A stretch of DNA of 64,000 bases from Deinococcus roseus (GTDB taxonomy: Bacteria > Deinococcota > Deinococci > Deinococcales > Deinococcaceae): NCBI RefSeq assembly GCF_014646895.1, contig NZ_BMOD01000008.1, positions 1 to 64,000 of the forward strand, in the 5' to 3' direction. The notes under the pieces are model-generated. The model was not told the origin of the DNA. It saw only the letters and a list, made by a program, of their open reading frames with translations, and did not search any database. The position numbers and the translations under genes are program-made. Below, one piece after another: positions 49,441 through 58,387 of this stretch (position 1 is its first letter; each line of letters opens with the position of its first letter).

Positions 49441-50135
49441 TGACCCCACACGAGCAATTGATTGCCAAATACGTGATGGTCAGCATTCCCATCCTGGTGC
49501 TGGTGTACGGCATCCTCTCGCCCAAAGTGAAGGATGTGGAACTGAACCACATCACAGCGTCCCTCTTCGCCTTCCTGATGCCCGTCGCTTACTGGAATTA
49601 CCTTCCAACCCCCAAACTGTTGCAACTGATGCTGGTGTACGTGCCTTTTTTTCTGGCCTCCACCCTGTTGATCCTGCACAGTCCGGTCAAACGCATGCCT
49701 CTGGATGGACGGCCCCTGCTGGACCGCATCCTGACCCAGCTTTGCCGCATCATCAACGAAGAGGCCCTGTTCCGGGGGCTGATGTTTGCTTTGCCTGCAG
49801 TCTGGTTGCCAGAGGTTCCCTGGTACTGGATTGCTCTGCCTCAGGCGCTGCTGTTTGCCATCATCCATTACATCCCGGTCAGAAGTGTCCTGAAAGGCCA
49901 GATTGATCCTTTCATGCCGTTCTTTGCTGCCTTTGCTTTTCCGCTTTTCAGCAGCATGATGTTCGCCTATCTGGTGCAGGCCACCCATGGCATTTTGCTG
50001 GCTGTGGTCATTCACTGGCTCACCAATGTGGTGATCGAACTGATGTTCCAGCGATTGGGCTACTGCGTGGTCTTTGAATTGGGGCTGGGCAACCAGAAAG
50101 GTTACCAGGAGGTTACCGCACCATCGGTGACCTGA
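49441..50135 (+). CDS. CPBP (CAAX/ABI) family intramembrane metalloprotease
   Basis: A 231-residue membrane protein with six to seven hydrophobic segments. The glutamate-type protease motifs are in order: NEEALFRGLMF (motif 1, EExxxR near residue 116), ALLFAIIHY (motif 2, FxxxH near 140) and VIHWLTNVVIE (motif 3, HxxxN near 200). Bacterial CPBP proteins often lie in bacteriocin and peptide-pheromone loci, where they process peptides or give self-immunity. AAGGAGGCCC precedes the ATG. Placement between the repeated peptides and a secreted peptide makes a role in peptide processing a good inference. Confidence 0.85.
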
Positions 50136-50140
50136 AAGAC

Positions 50141-50176
50141 ACTGCCTCCGTGACATCCTTTCATCACGGAGGCAGT
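50141..50176 (+). promoter_or_regulatory. Hairpin that hides a ribosome-binding site
   Basis: ACTGCCTCCGTGA (50141-50153) pairs perfectly with TCACGGAGGCAGT (50164-50176) around a ten-base loop. The right arm contains the GGAGG that serves the ATG at 50181. No T-run follows, so this is more likely a translational control element than a terminator. Confidence 0.75.
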
Positions 50177-50180
50177 AAAC

Positions 50181-50318
50181 ATGAAAAGCAAACAAATGAT
50201 CAAAAAAATCGTGGTGGTTATGGGAGTGCTGATGGTGGGTTTCGCGGGAGTGGCTGGGGCTGATCCAATTCTCCCAATTATTATTAAGACATCTAGCTTA
50301 TATACAAACCCTAAATAA
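50181..50318 (+). CDS. Secreted 45-residue peptide, candidate signalling peptide precursor
   Basis: A signal peptide MKSKQMIKKIVVVMGVLMVG continues to an Ala-Gly-Ala cleavage site (after residue 27), leaving an 18-residue mature part, DPILPIIIKTSSLYTNPK. Size and layout resemble exported pheromone precursors of Gram-positive quorum-sensing systems. The ATG has CGGAGGCAGTAAAC, but the site is locked in a 13-bp hairpin. Base composition changes inside the gene: the signal-peptide half is GC-rich like the genome, while the mature half is AT-rich like the adjoining regulator. The stop overlaps the convergent regulator stop by eight bases. Function is inferred. Confidence 0.65.
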   Translation: MKSKQMIKKIVVVMGVLMVGFAGVAGADPILPIIIKTSSLYTNPK

Positions 50319-51790
50319 TTAGGGTTTCAAATTTCATTTGCAAAACAATCTTTCTCGGATCTCCATTGTTCATCATTTCTATTATATTCTCCAAAAGTTC
50401 CAAATCGTCTGGCATTTTATCATATACTTTTAACATATAATCCATATTCTGAGTAAGAATTGCACTTTTTTTCACATATTCATCAATGAATCTTCTAAGA
50501 TTTTCTATCGACACACATTGTGATTGTGGCAATAAAGCTCCTTTGTAGGATTCAATTACATCTTGCATTTTTCCTATTTTTATAAGTTCGAGAAGATTAA
50601 ATACATCGCAGTTGTAATCTTCGGATATTTTATAAGGATTAGAATCTATAGAAAAAGATTTTCTCATCTTCGATATGGTGGTCTTCAGGCTGCCATAGCT
50701 ATCTGAATTATCTTCTCCGTATACATCCATCATCAATTTTTCTCCCTTCACGCCTTCTTTATTCAAAGCTAGAAATAGAAGGACTTCTGCCTGCCTGAGA
50801 GGGATTTTGACCTTTTTACTATTAATAGTGATGTCCAAATCTCCTAAAAAATTAAACTCAGATATATTTCTTTGCTGAGAAAAATATATATCTATTAGTC
50901 TCTTATAACCAAGATAGTATTTTATAGAGTCGTCTGAAATTCTAGATAATAATGACTTATTATCTTCTAATGTTTTATTTAATAAATCAATATTTTTTAA
51001 ATTTTTTAAGCATATAATTTTTAAAAGCAAACTGCATATAAAAACAGAAGTATGAAAATTTTCCTTAAGGATGAGATCTATATTATTTAATAATTCTAAA
51101 CATTCTTTAGAATCATCTATAGCCAATAGATATGCCCTAGAAATCATAGAGTGTACTCTATATGCCTCATGCAGACCTTTTGAATATGTATAACTTTCCT
51201 CAGCAATTTCTCGTGCTTTTGAAAATTCACCCATACAGGCAAGACATTTTATATACTCATAAGAATAAAAAGCTTTATATACCCTATCAGATTTTTCCCA
51301 AACATCCTTCCAGAAATTAATAGCATTTTCAAAATCTCCAGTAATAAATCTAAAATTAGCTATAGTATTTTCAAAAATTTGTCTATCTATTTCACTAACA
51401 TCTTTAATTATTTTAATTCCCTGTTCTATAATAATGCTTAAACCTTCAGTTTTATTTTCCAAAATTCTAAAGTGTATCCACAGATTTATGGTGTATATGT
51501 GATCTATAGTATTGAAATTTTCTATTTTTTCTATACATGAGAGAGAGAATTGAGTCCAATGCATAGCTTCTTTAAATCTATATGTGGATCCACAATACAT
51601 AGCAATTAGTCGCGAACACCTGATTATTTCCAATAAATTCTCTTGGTTTTCAGCCATGCTTAATGCTTCAAACGGTATATCACTATCTTCATATACGGAT
51701 TTTTTTAAGTATGACAGTAAAAATGTTTTAGCTTTCAGAGTATATATACTCCTTCTTGATTGAAAGCATTTTTCTACTTCTTTGGCTATA
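50265..51790. other. AT-rich island spanning the 3' halves of two convergent genes
   Basis: From about 50265 to about 51790 the sequence is far more AT-rich than its surroundings. By hand count 14 of 60 bases are G/C at 50881-50940, against 37 of 60 at 52141-52200. The edges fall inside coding sequences: at the mature-peptide boundary on the left and near codon 333 of the regulator on the right. Codons ATA, AGA and TTA are common inside the island and rare outside. Confidence 0.85.
50306..50327. terminator. Shared terminator hairpin of the convergent pair
   Basis: AAACCCTAA pairs with TTAGGGTTT around ATAA. Both stop codons lie in the hairpin, so each mRNA ends in the tail of the other gene. 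Confidence 0.6.
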
Positions 51791-52779
51791 TCCCGCTCAA
51801 TGATCAAATTCAACACAGCCACAGCCCGAACATCTGGAGCCTCATGCTCCTCCAGGTAGGCCAGCACTTCTTTGCGAATGTCTTCTTTTTTGCCCAGCAA
51901 ACAGGCCGCTTCGATCCTCCAGCGCATCACCACTTCATCTTCTTTGAGGTGCCTGGGGAGGGATTCCAGCAGCACATGCAAGCGCTCATGGGCTCCAGTC
52001 AGCAGGGCTTTGGTTCCTGCCTGCTCGATCACGTCCAGCACCATGGCCTGATAACCCATGACCGCCACTTCCAGGGCGTCCAGATATTTTGCCTTTTTGT
52101 AAAGCAATGAAGCCAGCAACCTGGGCTCCAGATCCACTTCAAAGCCAGGGGGGTATTTGAAGCCTTCTGGTGTGGGACGCAGGGGAGCAGGCCGCTGGAT
52201 CAGTTCGTGCAGGCGAATCCAGTACCTTTCAAAGGTGCCTTTTGTGCTGTCGTAGGCTTCTCTGATCTGGGTCTCAGTGAGTCTGAAAGGCTCCGCCATC
52301 AAAGCTGCTTCTGGGCGGGTCAGACGCAAATCTTCTGAAGTGAGGAGTGGCAAGTCACTGAGGCGCTCTTTGCCAATCAGGATGACATGATGGCCTTCCT
52401 GTTGCAGTTCCAGCAAAGCTTTTGCAAATTCTGGAGCATGCTGTGTTCCACTGAAAATAAAAGTGTGCTTTCCAAAGAGGGGGGTATAGCGTTTGATGAC
52501 GGTCAGCACGTAAGGATAATGCATGCCGTGGTCCAGCACCCGCTCTCCAGATGCTTTGTTGAAGGCATCCACCAGTGCATTGGATGTCAGCACAGGATCG
52601 TGCGCAATCTGCGAGGTGACTTCAAACCAGACAGGATCTGGCAAGTTGGAGAGCTGGTGGTAAATCAGGTGTTGAATGCCATGTTCAGGACTTCCGACAA
52701 ATTCAAAACTGGGGTGCTGCCGAAAGTGAAGGCTGTGGGTTTGGTACCAATTTTCGGGATGTTGGGTTTGTAGGTTCAT
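50311..52779 (-). CDS. Large MalT/SARP-like regulator, mosaic composition
   Basis: An 822-residue protein. The N-terminal 200 residues resemble the STAND/MalT region (HVILIGKERLSDLPLLTSED, LRLTRPEAALMAEPFRLTET) but have no Walker A loop, so ATP binding is doubtful. Residues about 220-640 are helical, in the style of TPR repeats. A SARP-type winged helix begins near 642 (FNFLGDLDITINSKKVKIPL, RQAEVLLFLALNKEGVKGEK, SLKTTISKMRKSF), followed by a BTAD-like tail. The ATG at 52779 is chosen over 52788 because AAGGA then has correct spacing. The C-terminal part from about codon 333 is AT-rich and probably acquired. It meets a secreted peptide tail to tail; a peptide-sensing role is inference. Confidence 0.8.
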   Translation of the reverse strand: MNLQTQHPENWYQTHSLHFRQHPSFEFVGSPEHGIQHLIYHQLSNLPDPVWFEVTSQIAHDPVLTSNALVDAFNKASGERVLDHGMHYPYVLTVIKRYTPLFGKHTFIFSGTQHAPEFAKALLELQQEGHHVILIGKERLSDLPLLTSEDLRLTRPEAALMAEPFRLTETQIREAYDSTKGTFERYWIRLHELIQRPAPLRPTPEGFKYPPGFEVDLEPRLLASLLYKKAKYLDALEVAVMGYQAMVLDVIEQAGTKALLTGAHERLHVLLESLPRHLKEDEVVMRWRIEAACLLGKKEDIRKEVLAYLEEHEAPDVRAVAVLNLIIERDIAKEVEKCFQSRRSIYTLKAKTFLLSYLKKSVYEDSDIPFEALSMAENQENLLEIIRCSRLIAMYCGSTYRFKEAMHWTQFSLSCIEKIENFNTIDHIYTINLWIHFRILENKTEGLSIIIEQGIKIIKDVSEIDRQIFENTIANFRFITGDFENAINFWKDVWEKSDRVYKAFYSYEYIKCLACMGEFSKAREIAEESYTYSKGLHEAYRVHSMISRAYLLAIDDSKECLELLNNIDLILKENFHTSVFICSLLLKIICLKNLKNIDLLNKTLEDNKSLLSRISDDSIKYYLGYKRLIDIYFSQQRNISEFNFLGDLDITINSKKVKIPLRQAEVLLFLALNKEGVKGEKLMMDVYGEDNSDSYGSLKTTISKMRKSFSIDSNPYKISEDYNCDVFNLLELIKIGKMQDVIESYKGALLPQSQCVSIENLRRFIDEYVKKSAILTQNMDYMLKVYDKMPDDLELLENIIEMMNNGDPRKIVLQMKFETLII

Positions 52780-52934
52780 TGTATACATTCCTTAGAAAAG
52801 GATGAGGACAGGCACAGATTTGTTAAGGATACCCGAAGTAAACCCAAAAAACTTGTGCCAAGTAAACTCCAGCACCAATCCAGAAGCAAATTTCTTCTCT
52901 GGCAAACAGATTCTAAATTGCTAAGGACAATCCC

Positions 52935-54287
52935 CTATTGCAAGCCCATCACTGCATGTGTCACCCAGAACAACAACACAGCCACCGTCACGGTCACAAA
53001 AGCAACGGGTGTCCCATATTTCATGAACCCAAAAAAGGTGATCTTGTACCCTTCGCGGTCTGCCAGGTCTGCAGAAACAATGTTGGCACTGGCTCCAATC
53101 AGGGTCAGGTTGCCGCCCAGGCACGCCCCCAGGGACAATGCCCACCACAAAGGGTCCATTGCGGGTCCCAGGGTGGTCTGCATGTCTTTCAGCACCTTGG
53201 CCATGCTGATGGTGAAAGGGATGTTGTCCACAAAGCCTGAAATCAGGGCACTGGAGAACCCCAGCACCAGAATCCCCTGCTTGATGTCCTGCCCGATCAA
53301 GACCTGAAGGTGGTCTGCAATGATGGCAAAGACCCCGGTGTGCTCCAGACCTCCAATTACCACAAAAAGGCCCATGAAGAAAATCAGGGTGGTCCATTCC
53401 ACTTTTTCCATGATCCAGGCAGCAGAAAGACCCGTCAGCAGGGCCAGGATGGTGCTGGTCAGCAGGGCAATCACTCCCGCTTCCAGACCCAACGGTCTTG
53501 CCAGCACGAAAAGCACGATGGTGAGGGCAAAGACCACCAGGGCTTTGCGCATAAGGGGGTAATCAAACTGGCCCTGGCTGCTGGCGTGCAGGATCTGCTG
53601 CAGTTCTTCTGGGGTCACTTTTGCTTTCAGGTCTCCTGCACGGCGCATCAGGAATTGCATCAGCATCAGTCCCAGCAAAAAGGCCACGGAAGCATAAGGG
53701 GCCACCTCGATCAGAAAATCATTGAAGCCCTTGTTCGCAATCGACCCAATGATGATGTTGGGCGGGTCTCCAATCAGGGTGAGGGTGCCTCCGGTGTTGG
53801 AAGCAATCACCAGTGCAATCACAAAAGGAATGGGGTTCAGTTTGAGTTGTTTTGTCACCCGGATCATCACGGGCACCATGAACAGCACGGTGGTCACGTT
53901 GTCCAGAAACGCCGAAAACAGAGCCGTCAGCAAAGAGAACACCCACAGAATGCGGGTGAGATCCCCTCTGGTGAAAATCACAGCCCGGTCTGCCACCAGC
54001 TGAAAAAAGCCTGAATGGCTGAGGATGGTGACGATGTTCATCATGCCAAACAGCAGAAAAATGGTGTTGAAGTCAATACTGCTCCAGGCCTGCTTTGAGG
54101 TGAGGATCCCCAGCGCCATCATCACCGAGGCCCCCAGCAAGGCAGCCATGGTGCGGTGGATGTATTTTTCCAGCACGATCAGGACGTAGGTGCCCACAAA
54201 GAGCGCAATGGCCCAGCCCATCAGGGCATTCTGGGAAAGGTGCAAGCCAAGGGTCTGCAGAAGTCCACCCGTTTCAGTTGGGTCCAT
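52935..54287 (-). CDS. ArsB/NhaD-family ion antiporter
   Basis: A 450-residue membrane protein with about 11-12 hydrophobic segments. Two inverted-repeat signature regions are seen: SAFLDNVTTVLFMVPVMI with SNTGGTLTLIGDPPNIIIGS, and later SGFVDNIPFTISMAKV with GACLGGNLTLIGASANIVSA. These motifs occur in sodium/proton antiporters of the NhaD type and in arsenite pumps of the ArsB type; the substrate cannot be decided here. No arsenic genes are adjacent. The start at 54287 (MDPTETGGLLQ) is chosen because the longer frame has an improbable hydrophilic leader; no good Shine-Dalgarno is present. Confidence 0.88.
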   Translation of the reverse strand: MDPTETGGLLQTLGLHLSQNALMGWAIALFVGTYVLIVLEKYIHRTMAALLGASVMMALGILTSKQAWSSIDFNTIFLLFGMMNIVTILSHSGFFQLVADRAVIFTRGDLTRILWVFSLLTALFSAFLDNVTTVLFMVPVMIRVTKQLKLNPIPFVIALVIASNTGGTLTLIGDPPNIIIGSIANKGFNDFLIEVAPYASVAFLLGLMLMQFLMRRAGDLKAKVTPEELQQILHASSQGQFDYPLMRKALVVFALTIVLFVLARPLGLEAGVIALLTSTILALLTGLSAAWIMEKVEWTTLIFFMGLFVVIGGLEHTGVFAIIADHLQVLIGQDIKQGILVLGFSSALISGFVDNIPFTISMAKVLKDMQTTLGPAMDPLWWALSLGACLGGNLTLIGASANIVSADLADREGYKITFFGFMKYGTPVAFVTVTVAVLLFWVTHAVMGLQ

Positions 54288-54578
54288 AAGGCATTTAAAC
54301 ACACTGCTGTGACCCAGTTGAACCAGAGAGGGTGGCAGGTGCAGGACATCTGAAAAACTGCTCGAAAGTAGGATTTGCAAACATTTTCCAGAATGACAAA
54401 GTTTATGAAAGCAGAAATGCCAATATCGAGGGTTTTATCAAGCAAAATGCCTTTTTCGAATTAAATTTTGACTTGGAGGATGGGGTGCATTCGGGAGTAT
54501 CATGCTGTTATAACTCACATCCTGCACGCAAGAAGCCCTAAGATGGTGAAGGACAGTCGTTCCTTTCTGGAGGTTTGC

Positions 54579-55670
54579 ATGTTTGAAGCATTCACCAACC
54601 AGCCCATCCGTTTGATCGGAGAGGATGGATCCCGCACCCAGCCGTTTGAGCTGGATCTGGGTGTGGATGAACTTTTACAGATCCACCGGGACATGATCCG
54701 TTCCCGGGTGTGCGATGAACGCCTCATTCCCATTCTGCGTCAGGGCAAGACCAGCTTTTATGCCCAGTCCACAGGCATGGAGGCCACCCAGATTGGCATT
54801 GCCTGGGGCACCCGCAAGAAGCATGACTGGTACTGGCCTTATTACCGCGACAATGGCCTGATCCTGACCCTGGGGATGCCTTTGAAGCGCTGGATCTCCC
54901 AGCTGCTGGGCAGCAACGATGACGTGTGCAAGGGCCGCCAGATGCCCCAGCACTTCTCGGATCCAGAGAACCACATTGCCAGCATCTGCAGCGCCATTGG
55001 CAGCCACATTGCTCCTGCAGCAGGCACCGCCATTGCACAGAAATACCTTGGCACCGATGAGATCACCATCTGCACTTTCGGGGAAGGGGCCACCAGCGAG
55101 GGCGACTGGCACGCAGGCGTGAACATGGCCTCTGCCAACAAGGCCCCCTGCCTGTTCATCTGCGAGAACAACCAGTACGCCATCAGCCTGAACGTCAGGG
55201 ACCAGACCAACAGCAAGAACATTGCGGTCAAGGGCCACGCTTACGGCATCCCTGGTTTTTACGTGGATGGTCAGGACGTGCTGGCCGTGCGCGCAGTGGT
55301 CAAACAGGCCGCAGAGTACATCCGGGCTGGAAACGGCTCTGTACTGATCGAGTGCCTGACCTACCGCATCGGGACGCACTCCAGTTCCGACGATGATTCC
55401 CGTTACCGCAGCAAGGAAGAAGTGGAGTCCTGGAGGGCGCAGGACCCCCTGGTGCGCTTTGAACGCTTTCTGGAAAAAGAGGGCATTCTTCCAGCCCGTG
55501 AAGAAATCGAGGCGTATTATGGGAGTGTGCTTGCCGAATTCGAGGAGGCCCTGAGCACCTCCGATGCCTCGGGCTACCCCACCTGGGAAATCCTGTTCGA
55601 TGATGTGTACAGCGACCTCCCGGACCACCTTGCACAGCAGGCCATCTACGTCAGGGAGGAGAACCTATGA
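54579..55670 (+). CDS. bkdA1: Branched-chain 2-oxoacid dehydrogenase E1 alpha subunit
   Basis: A 363-residue thiamine-diphosphate subunit that decarboxylates the 2-oxoacids from valine, leucine and isoleucine. The TPP-binding motif GEGATSEGDWHAGVNMASAN runs to ENN near residue 185. The branched-chain type is supported by QGKTSFYAQSTGMEATQIGI and by the TYRIGTHSSSDDDSRYR loop. ATG at 54579 has CTGGAGGTTTGC; upstream frame lacks a site. Its stop overlaps the start of E1 beta by four bases. The 291-base gap before it has an AT-rich middle and a TATAAC hexamer near 54513 as a weak promoter candidate. Confidence 0.95.
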   Translation: MFEAFTNQPIRLIGEDGSRTQPFELDLGVDELLQIHRDMIRSRVCDERLIPILRQGKTSFYAQSTGMEATQIGIAWGTRKKHDWYWPYYRDNGLILTLGMPLKRWISQLLGSNDDVCKGRQMPQHFSDPENHIASICSAIGSHIAPAAGTAIAQKYLGTDEITICTFGEGATSEGDWHAGVNMASANKAPCLFICENNQYAISLNVRDQTNSKNIAVKGHAYGIPGFYVDGQDVLAVRAVVKQAAEYIRAGNGSVLIECLTYRIGTHSSSDDDSRYRSKEEVESWRAQDPLVRFERFLEKEGILPAREEIEAYYGSVLAEFEEALSTSDASGYPTWEILFDDVYSDLPDHLAQQAIYVREENL

Positions 55671-56683
55671 CCATGCAAAGTCCCGAAAAACCTTCATCCT
55701 CTCCCATTCGCAAACCGCTCAACCTGATCCAGGCCATCAATGAGGCTTTAAGGGAAGAGCTCTTGCGAGACCAGAGCGTGCTGGTGTTTGGGGAGGATGT
55801 GGCAAAGCGGGGTGGGGTCTTCCTGGCCACCGAGGGTCTGCAGTCCGAATTCGGCAAGAAACGGGTCTTTGACACCCCCCTCTCTGAAGCGTCGATTGTG
55901 GGTGCTGCAGTGGGGATGTGCGTCCGGGGCCTCCGCCCGGTGGCCGAAATCCAGTTTGCAGATTACCTGTACCCTGGTTTCGACCAGATCGTGTCGCAGG
56001 CGGCCAAAATCCGGTACCGCAGTGGGGGCGGTTTTTACTGCCCGATGGTGATTCGCACCCCATCCGGCGGTGGTGTGCGCGGCGGAAACCACCACTCCCA
56101 GAGCCCAGAGTCCTACTTCACCCACACACCGGGCCTCAAAGTGGTGATGCCTTCCACGCCTTACGATGCCAAGGGCCTTTTAAAAGAAGCCATCCGTCTG
56201 GACGATCCGGTGATGTTCTTTGAACCCAAACGCCTCTACCGTTCTTTCAAAGAAGATGTGCCTTTAGACGATTACACCATCCCCTTTGGCAAAGCTGCAA
56301 CGCGCATGGAAGGCAGCGACATCACCCTGATTGGGTACGGTGGTGTGATGCCCGATGTGATCAAAGCTGCAGAGGCCCTCAAAGCCGAAGGCATCCATCC
56401 TGAAGTCCTGGATCTGCGCACCCTGATCCCCTGGGACCGGGAAGCTGTGCTGTCCAGCGTGGCCAAAACCGGACGGGTGGTCCTGATCTCCGAGGCCCCC
56501 AGAACCTCCAACTTCATGGGAGAGGTGGCTTACGTGATTCAGGAAGAGCTCTTCGACCAGATGCTGGCTCCGGTGGTGCAGGTGGCCGGGTTTGACACCC
56601 CCTACCCTTACGCGCTGGACAAGGTTTACCTGCCCGGACCGAACCGGATCCTGCGTGCTGCTGCAAAATCTCTGGGTTACTGA
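55667..56683 (+). CDS. bkdA2: Branched-chain 2-oxoacid dehydrogenase E1 beta subunit
   Basis: A 338-residue partner of E1 alpha. Typical segments: LNLIQAINEALREELLRDQS, VLVFGEDVAKRGGVFLATEG, TPLSEASIVGAAVGMCVRGL, RPVAEIQFADYLYPGFDQIV, RTPSGGGVRGGNHHSQSPES and the C-terminal DTPYPYALDKVYLPGPNRIL. Translation starts in an ATGA overlap with E1 alpha, which keeps subunits equimolar. The 2-oxoacid decarboxylation products feed branched-chain acyl-CoA primers to FabH in many bacteria. Confidence 0.95.
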   Translation: MTMQSPEKPSSSPIRKPLNLIQAINEALREELLRDQSVLVFGEDVAKRGGVFLATEGLQSEFGKKRVFDTPLSEASIVGAAVGMCVRGLRPVAEIQFADYLYPGFDQIVSQAAKIRYRSGGGFYCPMVIRTPSGGGVRGGNHHSQSPESYFTHTPGLKVVMPSTPYDAKGLLKEAIRLDDPVMFFEPKRLYRSFKEDVPLDDYTIPFGKAATRMEGSDITLIGYGGVMPDVIKAAEALKAEGIHPEVLDLRTLIPWDREAVLSSVAKTGRVVLISEAPRTSNFMGEVAYVIQEELFDQMLAPVVQVAGFDTPYPYALDKVYLPGPNRILRAAAKSLGY

Positions 56684-56701
56684 GGCCTCCATGACCTGCA
56701 G

Positions 56702-56965
56702 ATGTTGCATGCGCACCACAAAGTGTTGGAAGCTGTAACCGTGCCACGCTTTGTCATCAGCATTCTGGGTCTGCTCATTGGAGTCTCTGTTTTCAATCTT
56801 TCCAACCGTCTCGCCGCCCCCTGGAACGAACTCGGTGCAGTGGTGCTTTATGCGCTGCTGGCCGTGGGTGCCTGGTTTTACGGCAAGGACGACAAATTTG
56901 TTCGTGGAGTGGCCATTGCCATCGGGATCTGGGCACTCATTCGACTGGTGCTTGCACTCATGTGA
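56702..56965 (+). CDS. Small two-segment membrane protein inside the bkd operon
   Basis: An 87-residue protein, or 74 residues if translation starts at the GTG at 56741 (PRFVISILGLLIGVSVFNLS), which has GGAAG upstream. Hydrophobic segments are FVISILGLLIGVSVF, LGAVVLYALLAVGAWFYG and VAIAIGIWALIRLVLALM. It sits between E1 beta and E2, ending nine bases before the E2 start, and so is co-transcribed. It is not a normal part of the complex; function unknown. Confidence 0.6.
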   Translation: MLHAHHKVLEAVTVPRFVISILGLLIGVSVFNLSNRLAAPWNELGAVVLYALLAVGAWFYGKDDKFVRGVAIAIGIWALIRLVLALM

Positions 56966-56973
56966 GGGAAAAC

Positions 56974-58329
56974 ATGTCAAAAGAAATCCGTCTGCCTGAA
57001 CTGGCCGAATCGGTGGTGGAAGGCGAAATCCTCCGCTGGATGGTCGAGGTCGGGGAAAAAATAGAAAAAGACCAGCCCTACATCGAGGTCATGACCGACA
57101 AGGTGACCGTGGAACTGCCCAGTCCCATCTCCGGGGTGCTGCAAAGCCAGCTGGTCAAGGTGGGAGACATCGTGCCCGTGCATGCCCCCATTGCCATCAT
57201 TGCCGAGGAGGGCGAGGACACCTCTGCCCAGCCTGTCGCCACACCTGCCCAGGTGGATTCTTTGCAGGAGCACAAAGAGGACACGGGCGATGAACTGAGT
57301 TTGTTTAAAGCCTTCGGGGAAGCAGAAAAAGTCAAGATGCCCGATTCCATCCGCCAGCCTTCTGCTGCCCTGAAGCAAAACGAGGCCCAGAAATCTGTTC
57401 CCCAGACCTCCGTGCATGGTCGGGCACTGGCCGTTCCTGCTGCCCGCCAGCTGGCCCGCGAACTGGAGCTGGACATCAACGAGGTCAAAGGCAGCGGTCC
57501 CAATGGCCGCATCCGGGTCATTGATGTGCACAAGCATGCCGAAAGCCTGAAGCCTGCCACCGGAGGTGGAGCCCCCTCCCATTTCCCCTCCCCCGTGCAA
57601 TACCGCACCCCCAGAGGCTACGAGGACCGCGAAACCCGTGTACCCCTCAGGGGTCTGCGCCGCGCCATCAGCCAGCAGATGCAGGCTTCCCACCTTTACA
57701 CCGTGCGCACCCTCACCGTGGACGAGACCAACCTGACCAGCCTGGTCCAGCTGCGGGAAAAACTCAAACCCCACCTGGAAAAAGACGGGGTGAAGCTCAG
57801 CTACCTGCCGTTCATCTTCAAGGCCATTGTGGCTGCCCTGAAGAAGTTCCCCAGCCTGAACACCTCCTTCGATGAGGCCAGACAGGAAATCGTGCAGAAG
57901 CATTACTACAACATGGGAATGGCCGTTTCCACGGATGCAGGTCTGGTGGTCCCCGTGATCCGGGATGTTGACAAAAAGACCGTGCTGGAAATGGCCCAGG
58001 AAATCCAGGAGGTGGCAGAGCAGGCCCGCAGCGGGAAGCTCTCGCCGGACCGCATGGCAGGCAGCACCTTCTCCATCACCAACATCGGATCCATCGGGGC
58101 ACTGTTCAGCTTCCCCATCATCAACGTGCCAGATGCTGCCATCATGGGCATCCACACCATCCAGAAGCGTCCCATCGTGAATGCACAGGATGAAATCGTG
58201 GTGGCCCACATGATGTACCTGTCTTTAAGCTTCGATCACCGTCTGGTGGATGGTGCAGAAGCTGCCCGTTTCTGCAAAGAGGTCATCCGTTTGCTGGAAA
58301 CCCCTGAATTGCTGGTGCTGAACGCTTAG
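56974..58329 (+). CDS. bkdB: Dihydrolipoamide acyltransferase, E2 of the branched-chain complex
   Basis: A 451-residue core enzyme. Domains in order: a lipoyl domain (residues 1-78, lysine in EVMTDKVTVELPS), a linker, a peripheral-subunit-binding domain near 150-190 (VPAARQLARELELDINEVKG) and a catalytic acyltransferase domain with the active-site histidine in LSFDHRLVDGAEAARF. The EVMTDKVTVE lipoyl motif is the branched-chain type. ATG at 56974 follows TGAGGGAAAAC. The E3 (lipoamide dehydrogenase) gene is not in the window. Confidence 0.95.
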   Translation: MSKEIRLPELAESVVEGEILRWMVEVGEKIEKDQPYIEVMTDKVTVELPSPISGVLQSQLVKVGDIVPVHAPIAIIAEEGEDTSAQPVATPAQVDSLQEHKEDTGDELSLFKAFGEAEKVKMPDSIRQPSAALKQNEAQKSVPQTSVHGRALAVPAARQLARELELDINEVKGSGPNGRIRVIDVHKHAESLKPATGGGAPSHFPSPVQYRTPRGYEDRETRVPLRGLRRAISQQMQASHLYTVRTLTVDETNLTSLVQLREKLKPHLEKDGVKLSYLPFIFKAIVAALKKFPSLNTSFDEARQEIVQKHYYNMGMAVSTDAGLVVPVIRDVDKKTVLEMAQEIQEVAEQARSGKLSPDRMAGSTFSITNIGSIGALFSFPIINVPDAAIMGIHTIQKRPIVNAQDEIVVAHMMYLSLSFDHRLVDGAEAARFCKEVIRLLETPELLVLNA

Positions 58330-58387
58330 GTTTGTTTGAGGGCGAGGCATGCCTCGCCCCTACACAGGCGTTTTAGCGCACTGGGGC

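Noticed and set aside
50311..52779. AT-rich regulator considered as a sign of an inserted prophage or IS element
   Set aside because: The island edges lie within coding frames that stay open, and no integrase, transposase or terminal repeats are seen.
54468..54579. TTGACT near 54467 as the -35 of the bkd operon
   Set aside because: No -10 hexamer lies 16-18 bases downstream; the nearest good one is 24 or more bases away.
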